A DNA stretch of 64,000 nt from Levilactobacillus cerevisiae (GTDB lineage Bacteria > Bacillota > Bacilli > Lactobacillales > Lactobacillaceae), in contig NZ_RHNN01000015.1 of NCBI RefSeq assembly GCF_003946245.1, positions 19,863 to 83,862 of the forward strand, given 5' to 3'. A program made the translations under genes and the position numbers. Position 1 is the stretch's first letter. Each line of letters starts with the position of its first letter. The notes below the pieces were generated by a model. The model had not been told where the DNA came from. It searched no databases and was given only the letters and a program-made list of their open reading frames with translations. Positions 1 to 7,690 of this stretch are shown here, one piece after another.

Positions 1-1
1 C

Positions 2-40
2 CTGTTTAACCAGAGCGATGAAGGAGACAGTGACCAATAG
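2..40 (+). CDS. C-terminal end of an upstream gene, probably Asp23/YqhY-like
   Basis: One frame is open from the window edge to a TAG and encodes an acidic tail, LFNQSDEGDSDQ. The TAG shares one base with the GTG start of nusB, so the two genes are coupled. In Firmicutes the gene before nusB is usually an Asp23-family protein (yqhY) with an acidic C-terminus, which fits, but only 12 codons are visible. The identity is inferred from position. Confidence 0.5.
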   Translation: MFNQSDEGDSDQ

Positions 41-468
41 TGACACTTACACGACATCAAATTCGGGAACGGGCGTTTCAAATGCTTTTTGCCTTGAACG
101 CCAATCCCGATGCCGATCATGATGCGTTGTACCAACGTGTCTTGACGGATGACCCGGACCAAACCGTTCCCGTGCCTGACTACCTCCAGCAATTGGTAAC
201 TGGCGTCTTAGCAAACCAAGCTGACTTGGATGCGAAGATTGACCAATACCTGAGCACTGGTTGGCAGCTCAAGCGGATTGCCAAGACAGACTTGGTAATC
301 ATGCGGATCGCCTTTTATGAAATTGACTACGTGGAAGAAGTGCCGAACCGAGTAGCCGTCAACGAAGCCTTGGAATTAGCCAAGAACTTTAGTGACGACC
401 AGTCTCGGCGGTTTATCAACGGTGTGCTTGCACATACGTTGGACGAACCTTTGGATTCACAATCTTAG
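40..468 (+). CDS. nusB: Transcription antitermination factor NusB
   Basis: NusB binds boxA RNA with S10 (NusE) and keeps RNA polymerase processive on rRNA operons. The 142-residue product is the normal family length, all helical, with the N-terminal RERAFQMLFAL motif and the C-terminal family signature RVAVNEALELAKNF followed by FINGVL. The GTG start overlaps the TAG of the preceding gene; AAGGAGA lies about a dozen bases upstream. An intrinsic terminator follows. The same NusB fold is also found at the N-terminus of the RsmB protein at 19169. Confidence 0.95.
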   Translation: MTLTRHQIRERAFQMLFALNANPDADHDALYQRVLTDDPDQTVPVPDYLQQLVTGVLANQADLDAKIDQYLSTGWQLKRIAKTDLVIMRIAFYEIDYVEEVPNRVAVNEALELAKNFSDDQSRRFINGVLAHTLDEPLDSQS

Positions 469-477
469 TCACAAACT

Positions 478-512
478 GACTGACTGCTACTTTAGCGGTT
501 GGTCTTTTTTGT
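478..512 (+). terminator. Intrinsic terminator after nusB
   Basis: An 11-bp stem (478-488 with 494-504, three G-U pairs) with a 5-base loop is followed by six T residues. Confidence 0.85.
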
Positions 513-535
513 TTTAGTGATGATTACTGTAGAAC

Positions 536-862
536 CCTTAATAGGTGAAACCAGCCACCTGCGGCTGCCAGAGTTTCCGGCTGCTGTGGGGACCGCCTGC
601 GGCCTGAAAAGCGCTCCTCCGGCTCGGTTTGAAGCCTGTCAAAATTCGCCAGTCTCCAAACGCGTCCCACGGCGTAACCTGAGAAAAACGCTCAGCTAAC
701 GTCGTCGACACAGCTGCCTGCATCTCTGTCCTCCTCCGGTTATGATTGGTTTTCACCATGACATGTGACCATCGCTGGACTGGCAACGTGTGTCCATATT
801 TGTTGGACACCGTCTATGTAGGCGTGAGTGAGCCAATGGGTTTAGACAACGTTGCTGCTATT
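536..862 (-). repeat. Modular intergenic repeat, copy 1 (arm A, arm B deleted)
   Basis: This stretch matches 17598-17890 directly and 26290-26562 in reverse complement. It holds the outer end GGCAGCCGCAGGTGG, a long hairpin (GTTTGGAGACTG paired with a CAGGCTTCAAAC arm), a short CTGAG/CTCAG hairpin, and the central piece around GTCTATGTAGGCGTGAG. After GTGAGTGAGCCAA it jumps straight to GGTTTAGACA, the far right end in copy 2, so nearly all of arm B is missing. It fills most of the 579-base gap between nusB and folD. Confidence 0.8.
538..723 (-). CDS. Repeat-borne small reading frame, read-through version
   Basis: ATG at 723 (minus strand) sits 6 bases after GGAGGAGGA, a very strong ribosome binding site. 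It begins MQAAVSTTLAERFSQ. In the two other copies the frame stops after GD with TGA. Here the codon is TGG, so the frame runs on to 61 codons through the hairpins. An alternative in-frame ATG lies further upstream. Whether any copy is translated is unknown; the read-through part has no protein-like character I recognise. Confidence 0.25.
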   Translation of the reverse strand: MQAAVSTTLAERFSQVTPWDAFGDWRILTGFKPSRRSAFQAAGGPHSSRKLWQPQVAGFTY

Positions 863-1002
863 TCTGGGGTACGCGCGCTGAAACTTTCACCAGGTAAACA
901 TCAGCGCGTGACGACCAATTGCGCAACGAGTAGTCAATCTTTTTAACGGGTAGCTCACGGGTCATTTTGCACAGCGATGCAGTCCCGTTTTCAGGTCAAC
1001 TA

Positions 1003-1011
1003 TGCTAAAAT
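1003..1011 (+). promoter_or_regulatory. Extended -10 promoter for folD
   Basis: TGCTAAAAT fits the extended -10 form TGnTANAAT, 37 bases before the folD start. No good -35 hexamer lies 17 bases upstream, as is common with extended -10 promoters. Confidence 0.45.
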
Positions 1012-1047
1012 GGAAGTTAACTTGAAATTTACGGGAGGAAGTACTTC

Positions 1048-1914
1048 ATGACGACCATTATCGACGGCAAACAACTGGCGAAGGACCTCAACGCGCAAAC
1101 TAAGAACCGGGTGGCAGAGCTTACCCAACGCGGTGTGGTTCCTGGCCTGGTAGTGATTATTGTGGGCGAAGACCCCGCCAGTGCCATTTACGTTCGGAAC
1201 AAGCATAAAAAGGCCGGTCAACTCGGCATTAACTCCGTGGTTCGACGACTTCCCGCAACGATTTCACAAACGGAACTCTTACAAATTGTGCAAGAATATA
1301 ACGAAGATCCTAAGATTCATGGTATTTTGGTGCAATCACCGTTACCGGCTGGACTGGATGAACAGGCGGTTGTTGCTAAAATTGATCCAGCTAAAGACGT
1401 GGATGGGTTCCACCCGTTAAACGTGGGACGTTTATTTGCGAACTTACCAGGTAACTATCCCGTTTCCTGCACACCACGGGGAATCATGACCATGTTAGAG
1501 TCCCTGCACACGCATTTACGCGGGAAACAGGCGGTTGTGGTGGGACGGAGCATGATTGTCGGTCGGCCAATGGCTGCGATGCTGTTGAATGCCGATATGA
1601 CCGTTAGTACGGCACACGTCTATACCAAAGACTTGAGCGACCTAACCTGCACGGCGGACGTCTTGGTCGTCGCTACCGGAGTAACGCACCTTATCAAGGA
1701 GACCGACGTGAAGCCGGGCGCCATTGTGATTGACGTTGGGATGGATCGTGACGAAAACGGTAAGCTGACCGGGGATGTTGATTTTGACGGCGTGGTTAAA
1801 CGTGCCGGTGCGATCACCCCAGTGCCTGGTGGCGTGGGTCCCATGACGATTGCGACATTAATGCAACAGACAGTTGACCTTTGCGAGTGGAGTGAGGAAC
1901 TTGGCACAAACTGA
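1048..1914 (+). CDS. folD: Bifunctional methylenetetrahydrofolate dehydrogenase / cyclohydrolase FolD
   Basis: FolD interconverts 5,10-methylene-THF and 10-formyl-THF using NADP, supplying formyl groups for purines and for initiator tRNA (compare fmt at 18225). The 288 residues match the family. Visible motifs are YVRNKHKKAG (about residues 50-59, holding the catalytic Lys), QSPLPAGL, the dinucleotide-binding VVVGRSMIVGRP, and the C-terminal PVPGGVGPMT. GGGAGG precedes the ATG. The end of folD overlaps the start of xseA, so these genes form one operon with xseB, ispA and tlyA. Confidence 0.97.
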   Translation: MTTIIDGKQLAKDLNAQTKNRVAELTQRGVVPGLVVIIVGEDPASAIYVRNKHKKAGQLGINSVVRRLPATISQTELLQIVQEYNEDPKIHGILVQSPLPAGLDEQAVVAKIDPAKDVDGFHPLNVGRLFANLPGNYPVSCTPRGIMTMLESLHTHLRGKQAVVVGRSMIVGRPMAAMLLNADMTVSTAHVYTKDLSDLTCTADVLVVATGVTHLIKETDVKPGAIVIDVGMDRDENGKLTGDVDFDGVVKRAGAITPVPGGVGPMTIATLMQQTVDLCEWSEELGTN

Positions 1915-3253
1915 TTATTTAACGGTCACAGCGTTGACCCAATATTTAAAACGAAAATTCGACGTGGACCCGTATCTAGGAAAAGTTTACCTGACCGGTG
2001 AAATTTCTAATTTTCGGTTACGGCCACATGCTCACCAATACTTTAGCCTGAAGGACGATAACGCAAAAATTAGCGCGATTATGTTCAAATCGGCCTTTGA
2101 GAAGCTGAAGTTTACCCCGGAGACGGGGATGAAGGTTCTGGTCACCGGCCGGATTTCACTTTACGAACCCACGGGGAGTTACCAAATCTACGTGGAACGG
2201 ATGGAGCCGGATGGCGTTGGGCAGTTGTATCAAGCCTATGAACAATTAAAGAAAAAATTAGCCGATGAAGGCCTATTTACGGCGCCTAAGCGGCCATTAC
2301 CTCGCTTTCCCAAACGGATTGCGGTGGTAACCAGTCCGAGTGGTGCCGTGATTCGCGATATCATTACGACCACGCGGCGCCGTTTTCCCATTGCCCAAAT
2401 CGTGTTATTCCCAGCGGTGGTTCAGGGGGATGCGGCGGCTGCTGACATTGTGCGCCAGATTCAACGGGCGAACGCCAATGGATCCTTTGATACCCTGATT
2501 ATCGGTCGGGGCGGGGGCTCAATTGAAGACCTGTGGCCATTCAACGAAGAAATTGTGGCCCGGGCTATTGCGGCCAGTGAGCTGCCAATTATTTCATCAG
2601 TCGGTCACGAAACGGATACCACGATTGCGGATCTGGTGGCCGACGTCCGGGCAGCGACACCAACTGCCGCAGCAGAATTGGCCGTGCCGGTCCTCAGCGA
2701 TGAACTGGTCAAGCTGGGACAGCAGCGGACGCGGTTGAATAACGCCATGAGTAATCGGATTAATTTTCAACAGGAACGCTTAAACAAGTTGATGACGGCG
2801 TACGTGTTCCGTCAACCACAGCGGTTGTACGAGACCTACGTCGAACGTTTGGACCGGGCCCAACAAGGCTTGACTCGCAACATGCAGACGCAGGTGCAAC
2901 AACGACGCCAGCGTTTTGCCTTGGCCCAACAGGGGCTGCTGAGTCAGTCACCATTGGAACGGGTGCACAGAGACCAACTAACGGTCAGTCAAACGGCGGC
3001 ACGGCTAAATCTTGAAGCCAAGCGATACTTGGAAACCCAACAAAAGCAGGTTGCCCAGCTAATCAACGGACTGGATTATTTGAGTCCCCTCAAGATTATG
3101 GGACGCGGTTACAGTTACGTGACCCAAAATGATCACGTCGTTCGTAGCGTGAGTGACTTGAAGCCTGCCCTCGCGACGATTCATTTAAGTGATGGGACAG
3201 CTGAAGCAGAAATCAAAACCATTAAACCAGCATCGGAGGACAAACATGAGTGA
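1901..3253 (+). CDS. xseA: Exodeoxyribonuclease VII large subunit
   Basis: XseA is the catalytic subunit of exonuclease VII, which degrades single-stranded DNA in both directions. I chose TTG at 1901 (450 residues) because GGAG lies 8 bases upstream and the product then starts at the usual N-terminus (LAQTDYLTV), within the folD 3' end. The N-terminal OB fold ([15 protein letters not shown]) is followed by the catalytic core with [29 protein letters not shown] and [17 protein letters not shown] coiled-coil region of about 150 residues follows. It overlaps xseB by 8 bases. Confidence 0.95.
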   Translation: MAQTDYLTVTALTQYLKRKFDVDPYLGKVYLTGEISNFRLRPHAHQYFSLKDDNAKISAIMFKSAFEKLKFTPETGMKVLVTGRISLYEPTGSYQIYVERMEPDGVGQLYQAYEQLKKKLADEGLFTAPKRPLPRFPKRIAVVTSPSGAVIRDIITTTRRRFPIAQIVLFPAVVQGDAAAADIVRQIQRANANGSFDTLIIGRGGGSIEDLWPFNEEIVARAIAASELPIISSVGHETDTTIADLVADVRAATPTAAAELAVPVLSDELVKLGQQRTRLNNAMSNRINFQQERLNKLMTAYVFRQPQRLYETYVERLDRAQQGLTRNMQTQVQQRRQRFALAQQGLLSQSPLERVHRDQLTVSQTAARLNLEAKRYLETQQKQVAQLINGLDYLSPLKIMGRGYSYVTQNDHVVRSVSDLKPALATIHLSDGTAEAEIKTIKPASEDKHE

Positions 3254-3494
3254 TGAAAAACAACCAACCTTTGAAGAGAATTTAACGACATTAGAAACGA
3301 TTGTTTCCCAGTTGGAACAGGGCGATATTCCTTTGGAACAGGCATTGGATCAATTTCAAAAGGGCGTTGCATTGAGTAAGAGTCTGCAATCAACTCTACA
3401 GGACGCTGAAAAGACGTTGACGACCATGATGAACGATTCCGACCAAGAGGTAGCCTTTGAAACGCCACAAGGGGGCAACGGTGATGCCGATTGA
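3246..3494 (+). CDS. xseB: Exodeoxyribonuclease VII small subunit
   Basis: XseB is the small helical subunit that coats the XseA coiled coil and restrains the nuclease. The product is 82 residues, typical for the family, with the conserved [20 protein letters not shown] and [16 protein letters not shown] helices. The ATG at 3246 follows GGAGGA by 5 bases and lies inside the xseA end, the standard translationally coupled arrangement. Longer in-frame starts upstream lack a ribosome binding site. Confidence 0.95.
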   Translation: MSDEKQPTFEENLTTLETIVSQLEQGDIPLEQALDQFQKGVALSKSLQSTLQDAEKTLTTMMNDSDQEVAFETPQGGNGDAD

Positions 3495-4386
3495 TGAACG
3501 GCTTCAACAATTTGAAACAACATGGGTTCCGCGGCTAAATGCACCATTATCCGCGGCAATTGCGACGGACAGTGGGGATGAGCGTTTGGCGGATGCCATG
3601 CGTTATTCGGTATTAGCTGGCGGGAAGCGACTTCGCCCCCTTTTGACGGTCGCAACGATGACAACAGTCGGTGCAACCTTTGATGACGACCGTGATTGGC
3701 GACCGGTCATGGCCTTGGAGCTACTGCATACCTACTCGTTGATTCATGATGATTTACCTGCGATGGATAACGATGCACTGCGCCGAGGAGAACCCACGAA
3801 TCACATGAAGTTTGGGGCGGGCATGGCGACGCTTGCCGGTGACGGCCTGTTAACGCTGGCCTTTCAATGGCTGACAGCGACGGACTTACCGGCCACAACT
3901 CAGGTGGCATTGACCCAGGCACTAGCCATCGCCGCTGGGCCAAGTGGGATGGTGGCTGGACAGGCCAAGGACGTGCAAAATGAACACGTTGATTTGCCAA
4001 TGGCCAAGCTGCGGGTCCTGCACCGCGAAAAAACCGGGGCACTGCTCCACTACGCCGTGCAGGCCGGCTTGATTTTAGGCCACGCACCGGAAGAAGACTG
4101 GCAACCGTACTTAGCATTTGCGGATGCCTTTGGCTTAGCTTTCCAAATTTACGATGATATTTTAGATGTGGTCAGCACACCGGCTGAATTGGGAAAGGCA
4201 ACGCAAAAAGATGCGGGTGAAGCCAAGAACACCTATCCTGGCAAATTAGGCTTGGAAGGTGCCAATCAGGCGCTGATTGCGACGATTCAGAGTGGTCAGG
4301 CGGCGCTGGCACAAGTGCCGGCGTCAACGGATACGGCGTTATTGGCCGCATTCTTCAGTTACTTTGATACGAAACGGGTGAACTAA
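3484..4386 (+). CDS. ispA: Polyprenyl (farnesyl) diphosphate synthase
   Basis: This enzyme condenses isopentenyl diphosphate with allylic diphosphates to give farnesyl diphosphate, a precursor of undecaprenyl carrier lipid. The 300-residue product has the first Asp-rich motif [10 protein letters not shown] (about residues 88-97), the second, QIYDDILD, and the GGKRLRPLL substrate motif. The start at ATG 3484 (GTG 3481 is also possible) follows an AGGGGG site and overlaps xseB by 11 bases. Exact chain length cannot be read from the sequence. Confidence 0.92.
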   Translation: MPIDERLQQFETTWVPRLNAPLSAAIATDSGDERLADAMRYSVLAGGKRLRPLLTVATMTTVGATFDDDRDWRPVMALELLHTYSLIHDDLPAMDNDALRRGEPTNHMKFGAGMATLAGDGLLTLAFQWLTATDLPATTQVALTQALAIAAGPSGMVAGQAKDVQNEHVDLPMAKLRVLHREKTGALLHYAVQAGLILGHAPEEDWQPYLAFADAFGLAFQIYDDILDVVSTPAELGKATQKDAGEAKNTYPGKLGLEGANQALIATIQSGQAALAQVPASTDTALLAAFFSYFDTKRVN

Positions 4387-5202
4387 GTGAAAAAGAAACG
4401 GGTTGCTGATTTATTAGTTGAACAGGGGCTGTACACGTCTTTGGACGATGCTAAGCGAGCCGTCATGGCTGGTGAAATTCTGGGAAAGAATGAAGAACGG
4501 TTGGATAAACCGGGTTCGCTGATTCCGGCAGATACGGAACTTCATTTAAAGGGCCATCCGCTACCTTACGTGTCACGGGGCGGGTTTAAACTGGCCAAAG
4601 CGCTGAAGTCCTTTGACATTGACGTTACTGATCGAGTCGTCCTCGACATTGGCTCCTCCACGGGCGGCTTCACGGACGTTATGCTCCAAAATGGCGCCCA
4701 GTTAAGCTATGCCTTGGATGTCGGCAGTAACCAACTGGTTTGGAAGCTACGGCAGGATCCACGAGTAATCGTGATGGAGCACACCAACTTTCGGTACAGT
4801 AAGTTAAGTGACTTCACCAAGGGTCAGCCAACGTTTGCATCAATCGACGTGTCCTTCATTTCATTAAAGATGATTTTACCGCCGCTGAAAGGAATTTTAG
4901 CGACCGAAGGGGATGTGGTTGCCCTAATCAAACCCCAGTTTGAAGCGGATAGAGATGACGTTGGCGACCACGGTATTGTCCGTGACCGCGGCGTACACAC
5001 CCGCGTGGTGCAAATGATTATTGATTTTGCCGTGGCCACGGGTTACAGTGTGCTGGGCCTGGATTTTTCACCCATTCGGGGTGGCGAAGGCAACATTGAA
5101 TTTCTGGTTCACTTACAGTCTGTTGATAAACATGCAGTTTGTGCAAATACTGTATCGGTTGAACAAACGATTAATGCTGCTTATGAGAGCCTACAACAAT
5201 AG
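4387..5202 (+). CDS. tlyA: TlyA-family rRNA 2'-O-methyltransferase
   Basis: It has an N-terminal S4 RNA-binding domain (about residues 5-65, KKRVADLLVEQGL and YVSRGGFKL) and an FtsJ/RrmJ-type methyltransferase domain with the SAM motif VLDIGSSTGGFTDV. Mycobacterial TlyA methylates 16S and 23S rRNA; haemolysin annotations of this family are misleading. GTG start immediately follows the ispA stop. In Firmicutes the gene sits between ispA and argR/recN, as here. Confidence 0.93.
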   Translation: MKKKRVADLLVEQGLYTSLDDAKRAVMAGEILGKNEERLDKPGSLIPADTELHLKGHPLPYVSRGGFKLAKALKSFDIDVTDRVVLDIGSSTGGFTDVMLQNGAQLSYALDVGSNQLVWKLRQDPRVIVMEHTNFRYSKLSDFTKGQPTFASIDVSFISLKMILPPLKGILATEGDVVALIKPQFEADRDDVGDHGIVRDRGVHTRVVQMIIDFAVATGYSVLGLDFSPIRGGEGNIEFLVHLQSVDKHAVCANTVSVEQTINAAYESLQQ

Positions 5203-5228
5203 ATTATGAGAAATTTATGAGAATTTGC

Positions 5229-5257
5229 TTTCCAAATACTTAGGTCTGGTATATGAT
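5229..5257 (+). promoter_or_regulatory. Likely promoter of argR with AT-rich operator-like tract
   Basis: TTTCCA and TATGAT are separated by 17 bases. Just downstream, TTATGCATTTTTATCA resembles the AT-rich ARG-box type bound by ArgR proteins, so autoregulation is possible. Both readings are inference from short motifs. Confidence 0.4.
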
Positions 5258-5294
5258 AAGATTATGCATTTTTATCACATAAGGGGGGCTAGGT

Positions 5295-5750
5295 ATGAAG
5301 AAGCAGGAACGCCAGCAATTACTCAAGCGATTACTGACATCACGAGAAATTGAACGGCAAGAAGATTTCGTCCGATTATTAGATGAGGATGGGATTCACG
5401 TGACCCAGGCAACCATTTCACGGGATATCAAAGAGATGCAACTGGTGAAATTACCGGCCGAGTCCGGTGGTTACCGCTACAGTCTGCCTGTCCAAAAGAA
5501 AATTGACACGCAGAAGAAGTTGCAACGGACGTTACAAAACGCCTACATATCCTTCGCTGTGCAGGACCAATTCACCATTTTGAAGGTCCTACCGGGAAAC
5601 GGTCCAGTGATTGCGTCACTTTTGGATCAGATGCGCTATGAATTTGTCTTTGGCACGGTTGGTGACGACAGTGCCGTCTTAACCGTTTGTGTTTCGCATC
5701 AGGGTGCTTTACAATTGGAAAAGACGATTGACCGCATGATTGCGGATTAG
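5295..5750 (+). CDS. argR: ArgR/AhrC-family arginine-responsive regulator
   Basis: Transcriptional regulator of arginine metabolism that acts as a hexamer with L-arginine as co-effector. The N-terminal winged helix holds the recognition motif VTQATISRDIKEM (about residues 34-46). The C-terminal domain shows LPGNGPVIASLLDQ and GTVGDDSAVL, with Ser where many ArgR proteins have Thr after the paired Asp. It has 151 residues and a GGGGGG site before ATG. The copy between tlyA and recN is a conserved Firmicutes neighbour; lactobacilli may carry other ArgR paralogues elsewhere, so the exact regulon is not given by the sequence. Confidence 0.9.
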   Translation: MKKQERQQLLKRLLTSREIERQEDFVRLLDEDGIHVTQATISRDIKEMQLVKLPAESGGYRYSLPVQKKIDTQKKLQRTLQNAYISFAVQDQFTILKVLPGNGPVIASLLDQMRYEFVFGTVGDDSAVLTVCVSHQGALQLEKTIDRMIAD

Positions 5751-5758
5751 AAACGACG

Positions 5759-5810
5759 GACCACGACTGACGACCAGCAAGAGCTGACGAGCAGCAGTGG
5801 TCTTTTCTTT
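5759..5810 (+). terminator. Probable terminator between argR and recN
   Basis: GACCAC pairs with GTGGTC across an imperfect inner stem, followed by TTTTCTTT. It ends immediately before the recN ribosome binding site, and it overlaps an upstream ATG, which argues against that ATG as the recN start. Confidence 0.6.
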
Positions 5811-5823
5811 AGGAGGCCACAAC

Positions 5824-7539
5824 GTGTTACAAGAGCTGTCAATTAAAAATTTTGCTATCATCGACCAGTTAGACGTCGCTTTTAAGAACGGCATGACGGT
5901 CTTAACCGGTGAGACTGGGGCCGGTAAATCAATTATTATTGATGCCGTTGGTCTCTTAGCTGGTGGCCGGGGATCGGCTAATTTCGTGCGGACCGGAACG
6001 GATAAGGCCGTCATTCAAGGAAGCTTTGTCTTTCCCACGGGCGGCACCACGTATCAGGTGTTGGATGAACTCGGAATTGACCACGATGATGGCAGCGTCA
6101 TTTTACAACGCGAAATCCACCAAAATGGGCGGAATACCTGTCGCGTCAACGGGATGTTGGTGAACACCAACACCCTCAAGCGAATTGGGGAAACGGCCGT
6201 TGACATTCACGGTCAAAATGAGCATCAAGAGTTGATGCAACCGGAAAAACACTTGGGGATGCTGGATGAATTTGCCGGCAGTCCCGTTGCCAAGTTGCGC
6301 CAGCGTTATCAGGCTGTTTATCAGCAGTACACCCAATTACAAGCAACCTTAGAAAATAAGCGGGCCAATGAAAAAGAGTGGGCCCAACATTTAGACATGT
6401 TAAAGTTTCAGGTCAAGGAAATCGAGTCCGCACAACTCCAACCGGGTGAAGAAGACGACTTGGTGGCTGAACGTGACCGCTTGGACAATTTCCAACGCAT
6501 TAACGATGCGCTCCAGTTGGTACAAATCACGCTAACGGGTGAGGACACGGCACCTGGCGCTAATGATCAAATTAGTGGCGCCATGCAGGCCATGCAAGGG
6601 ATTGCGGACTTTGATCCGGCGTTTAAACAAATCGCTGCTAGTCTAGAATCCGCGTATTATGCGTTGAGCGATGCCGTGGGCGACGTTTCGTCTCAGTTGG
6701 ACTTACTTGAATGGGATGAGGGTCGTTTAGATGAAATTGAACGGCGACTCGACGTAATTAACCAGTTGAAGCGCAAATACGGTGATTCTGAGGGACAAGT
6801 CTTGAAGTATTTTGACAAGATTGCCGCAGAACTCAAGCAGATGCAGTCAACGGATGAAACGGCCGACGACTTGGAAACCCAAGTGGCTACCCAGCGGACG
6901 ACGCTACTGAAGCTGGGCGAGCAACTCAGTAAAGCTCGTAAGCAATCTGCCGAAAAATTGGAAACCGCTATTCACGGCGAGCTGGCGGATCTTTACATGG
7001 ATAAAACGGTGTTCGCTGTACATTTCACCCGGTCGAAGAACCAGCCCGTTCTCAGTACGGGGCTGGATCACGTGGAATTTTATCTCCGCACGAATCCGGG
7101 AGAAGCCATGCGGCCACTTGCGAAGATTGCGTCCGGTGGGGAACTTTCCCGAATCATGCTGGCTTTGAAGACTATTTTCTCTGAGTCGCAAGGGATTACC
7201 TCGATTATTTTTGATGAAGTGGACACCGGGGTCAGTGGTCGGGTGGCGCAAGCAATCGCTGAGAAGATCAGCGGGATTGCCCGGGCCTCACAAGTGCTGT
7301 GTATTACCCATTTGCCCCAAGTGGCCGCGATGGCCGATCACCATTATTTCATTGCCAAAGAAATCAAGGGTGATCGGACGGAAACCCAGCTGACCCGTTT
7401 GAGTGAGCAGGACCGGGTGAGTGAAATTGCCCGGATGTCTGCCGGGACGCAGGTCACGAAGCTGGCGTTGGAACACGCGAGTGAATTGTTGGGCTTGGCC
7501 GACGAGGTTAAAGAAAAACACACGAAAAAGAAAAAGTAA
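5824..7539 (+). CDS. recN: DNA repair protein RecN
   Basis: RecN is an SMC-like ATPase that gathers DNA ends at double-strand breaks. The GTG at 5824 is 7 bases after AGGAGG and gives 571 residues starting MLQELSIKNFAII, the family N-terminus. The Walker A motif GETGAGKSIII is near residue 30, a coiled coil occupies about residues 150-370, and the C-terminal half holds the signature SGGELSRIMLAL and Walker B IIFDEVDTGVSG. It is the last gene of this block and a terminator follows. Confidence 0.96.
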   Translation: MLQELSIKNFAIIDQLDVAFKNGMTVLTGETGAGKSIIIDAVGLLAGGRGSANFVRTGTDKAVIQGSFVFPTGGTTYQVLDELGIDHDDGSVILQREIHQNGRNTCRVNGMLVNTNTLKRIGETAVDIHGQNEHQELMQPEKHLGMLDEFAGSPVAKLRQRYQAVYQQYTQLQATLENKRANEKEWAQHLDMLKFQVKEIESAQLQPGEEDDLVAERDRLDNFQRINDALQLVQITLTGEDTAPGANDQISGAMQAMQGIADFDPAFKQIAASLESAYYALSDAVGDVSSQLDLLEWDEGRLDEIERRLDVINQLKRKYGDSEGQVLKYFDKIAAELKQMQSTDETADDLETQVATQRTTLLKLGEQLSKARKQSAEKLETAIHGELADLYMDKTVFAVHFTRSKNQPVLSTGLDHVEFYLRTNPGEAMRPLAKIASGGELSRIMLALKTIFSESQGITSIIFDEVDTGVSGRVAQAIAEKISGIARASQVLCITHLPQVAAMADHHYFIAKEIKGDRTETQLTRLSEQDRVSEIARMSAGTQVTKLALEHASELLGLADEVKEKHTKKKK

Positions 7540-7549
7540 CTTTAAAATG

Positions 7550-7585
7550 CGGTGACCCGAAAGTAAGCGGGTCACCGTATTGTTT
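7550..7585 (+). terminator. Intrinsic terminator after recN
   Basis: A perfect 10-bp stem CGGTGACCCG / CGGGTCACCG with an 8-base loop is followed by a T-rich tract (TATTGTTTTG). Confidence 0.85.
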
Positions 7586-7618
7586 TGCATTTAAATTAGT
7601 TTAAGCTGTCGATAAGTT

Positions 7619-7652
7619 TTGACTTAATATATTTCCCACTTTGCGCTATACT
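7619..7652 (+). promoter_or_regulatory. Promoter region of first LPxTG gene
   Basis: TATACT at 7647-7652 lies 38 bases before the ATG. TTGACT at 7619 is 22 bases upstream of it, too far for a normal -35, yet the second adhesin has TTGTAC at exactly the same distance. The TTGCG(C/T)TATACTTA stretch is shared by both promoters. Confidence 0.5.
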
Positions 7653-7690
7653 TAGGTCAGTAAAGTAACAAACTGAACGAGGTGTGGGAT

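Noticed and set aside
499..946. Short plus-strand frames between nusB and folD
   Set aside because: They lie within the repeat and carry no ribosome binding site or family resemblance.
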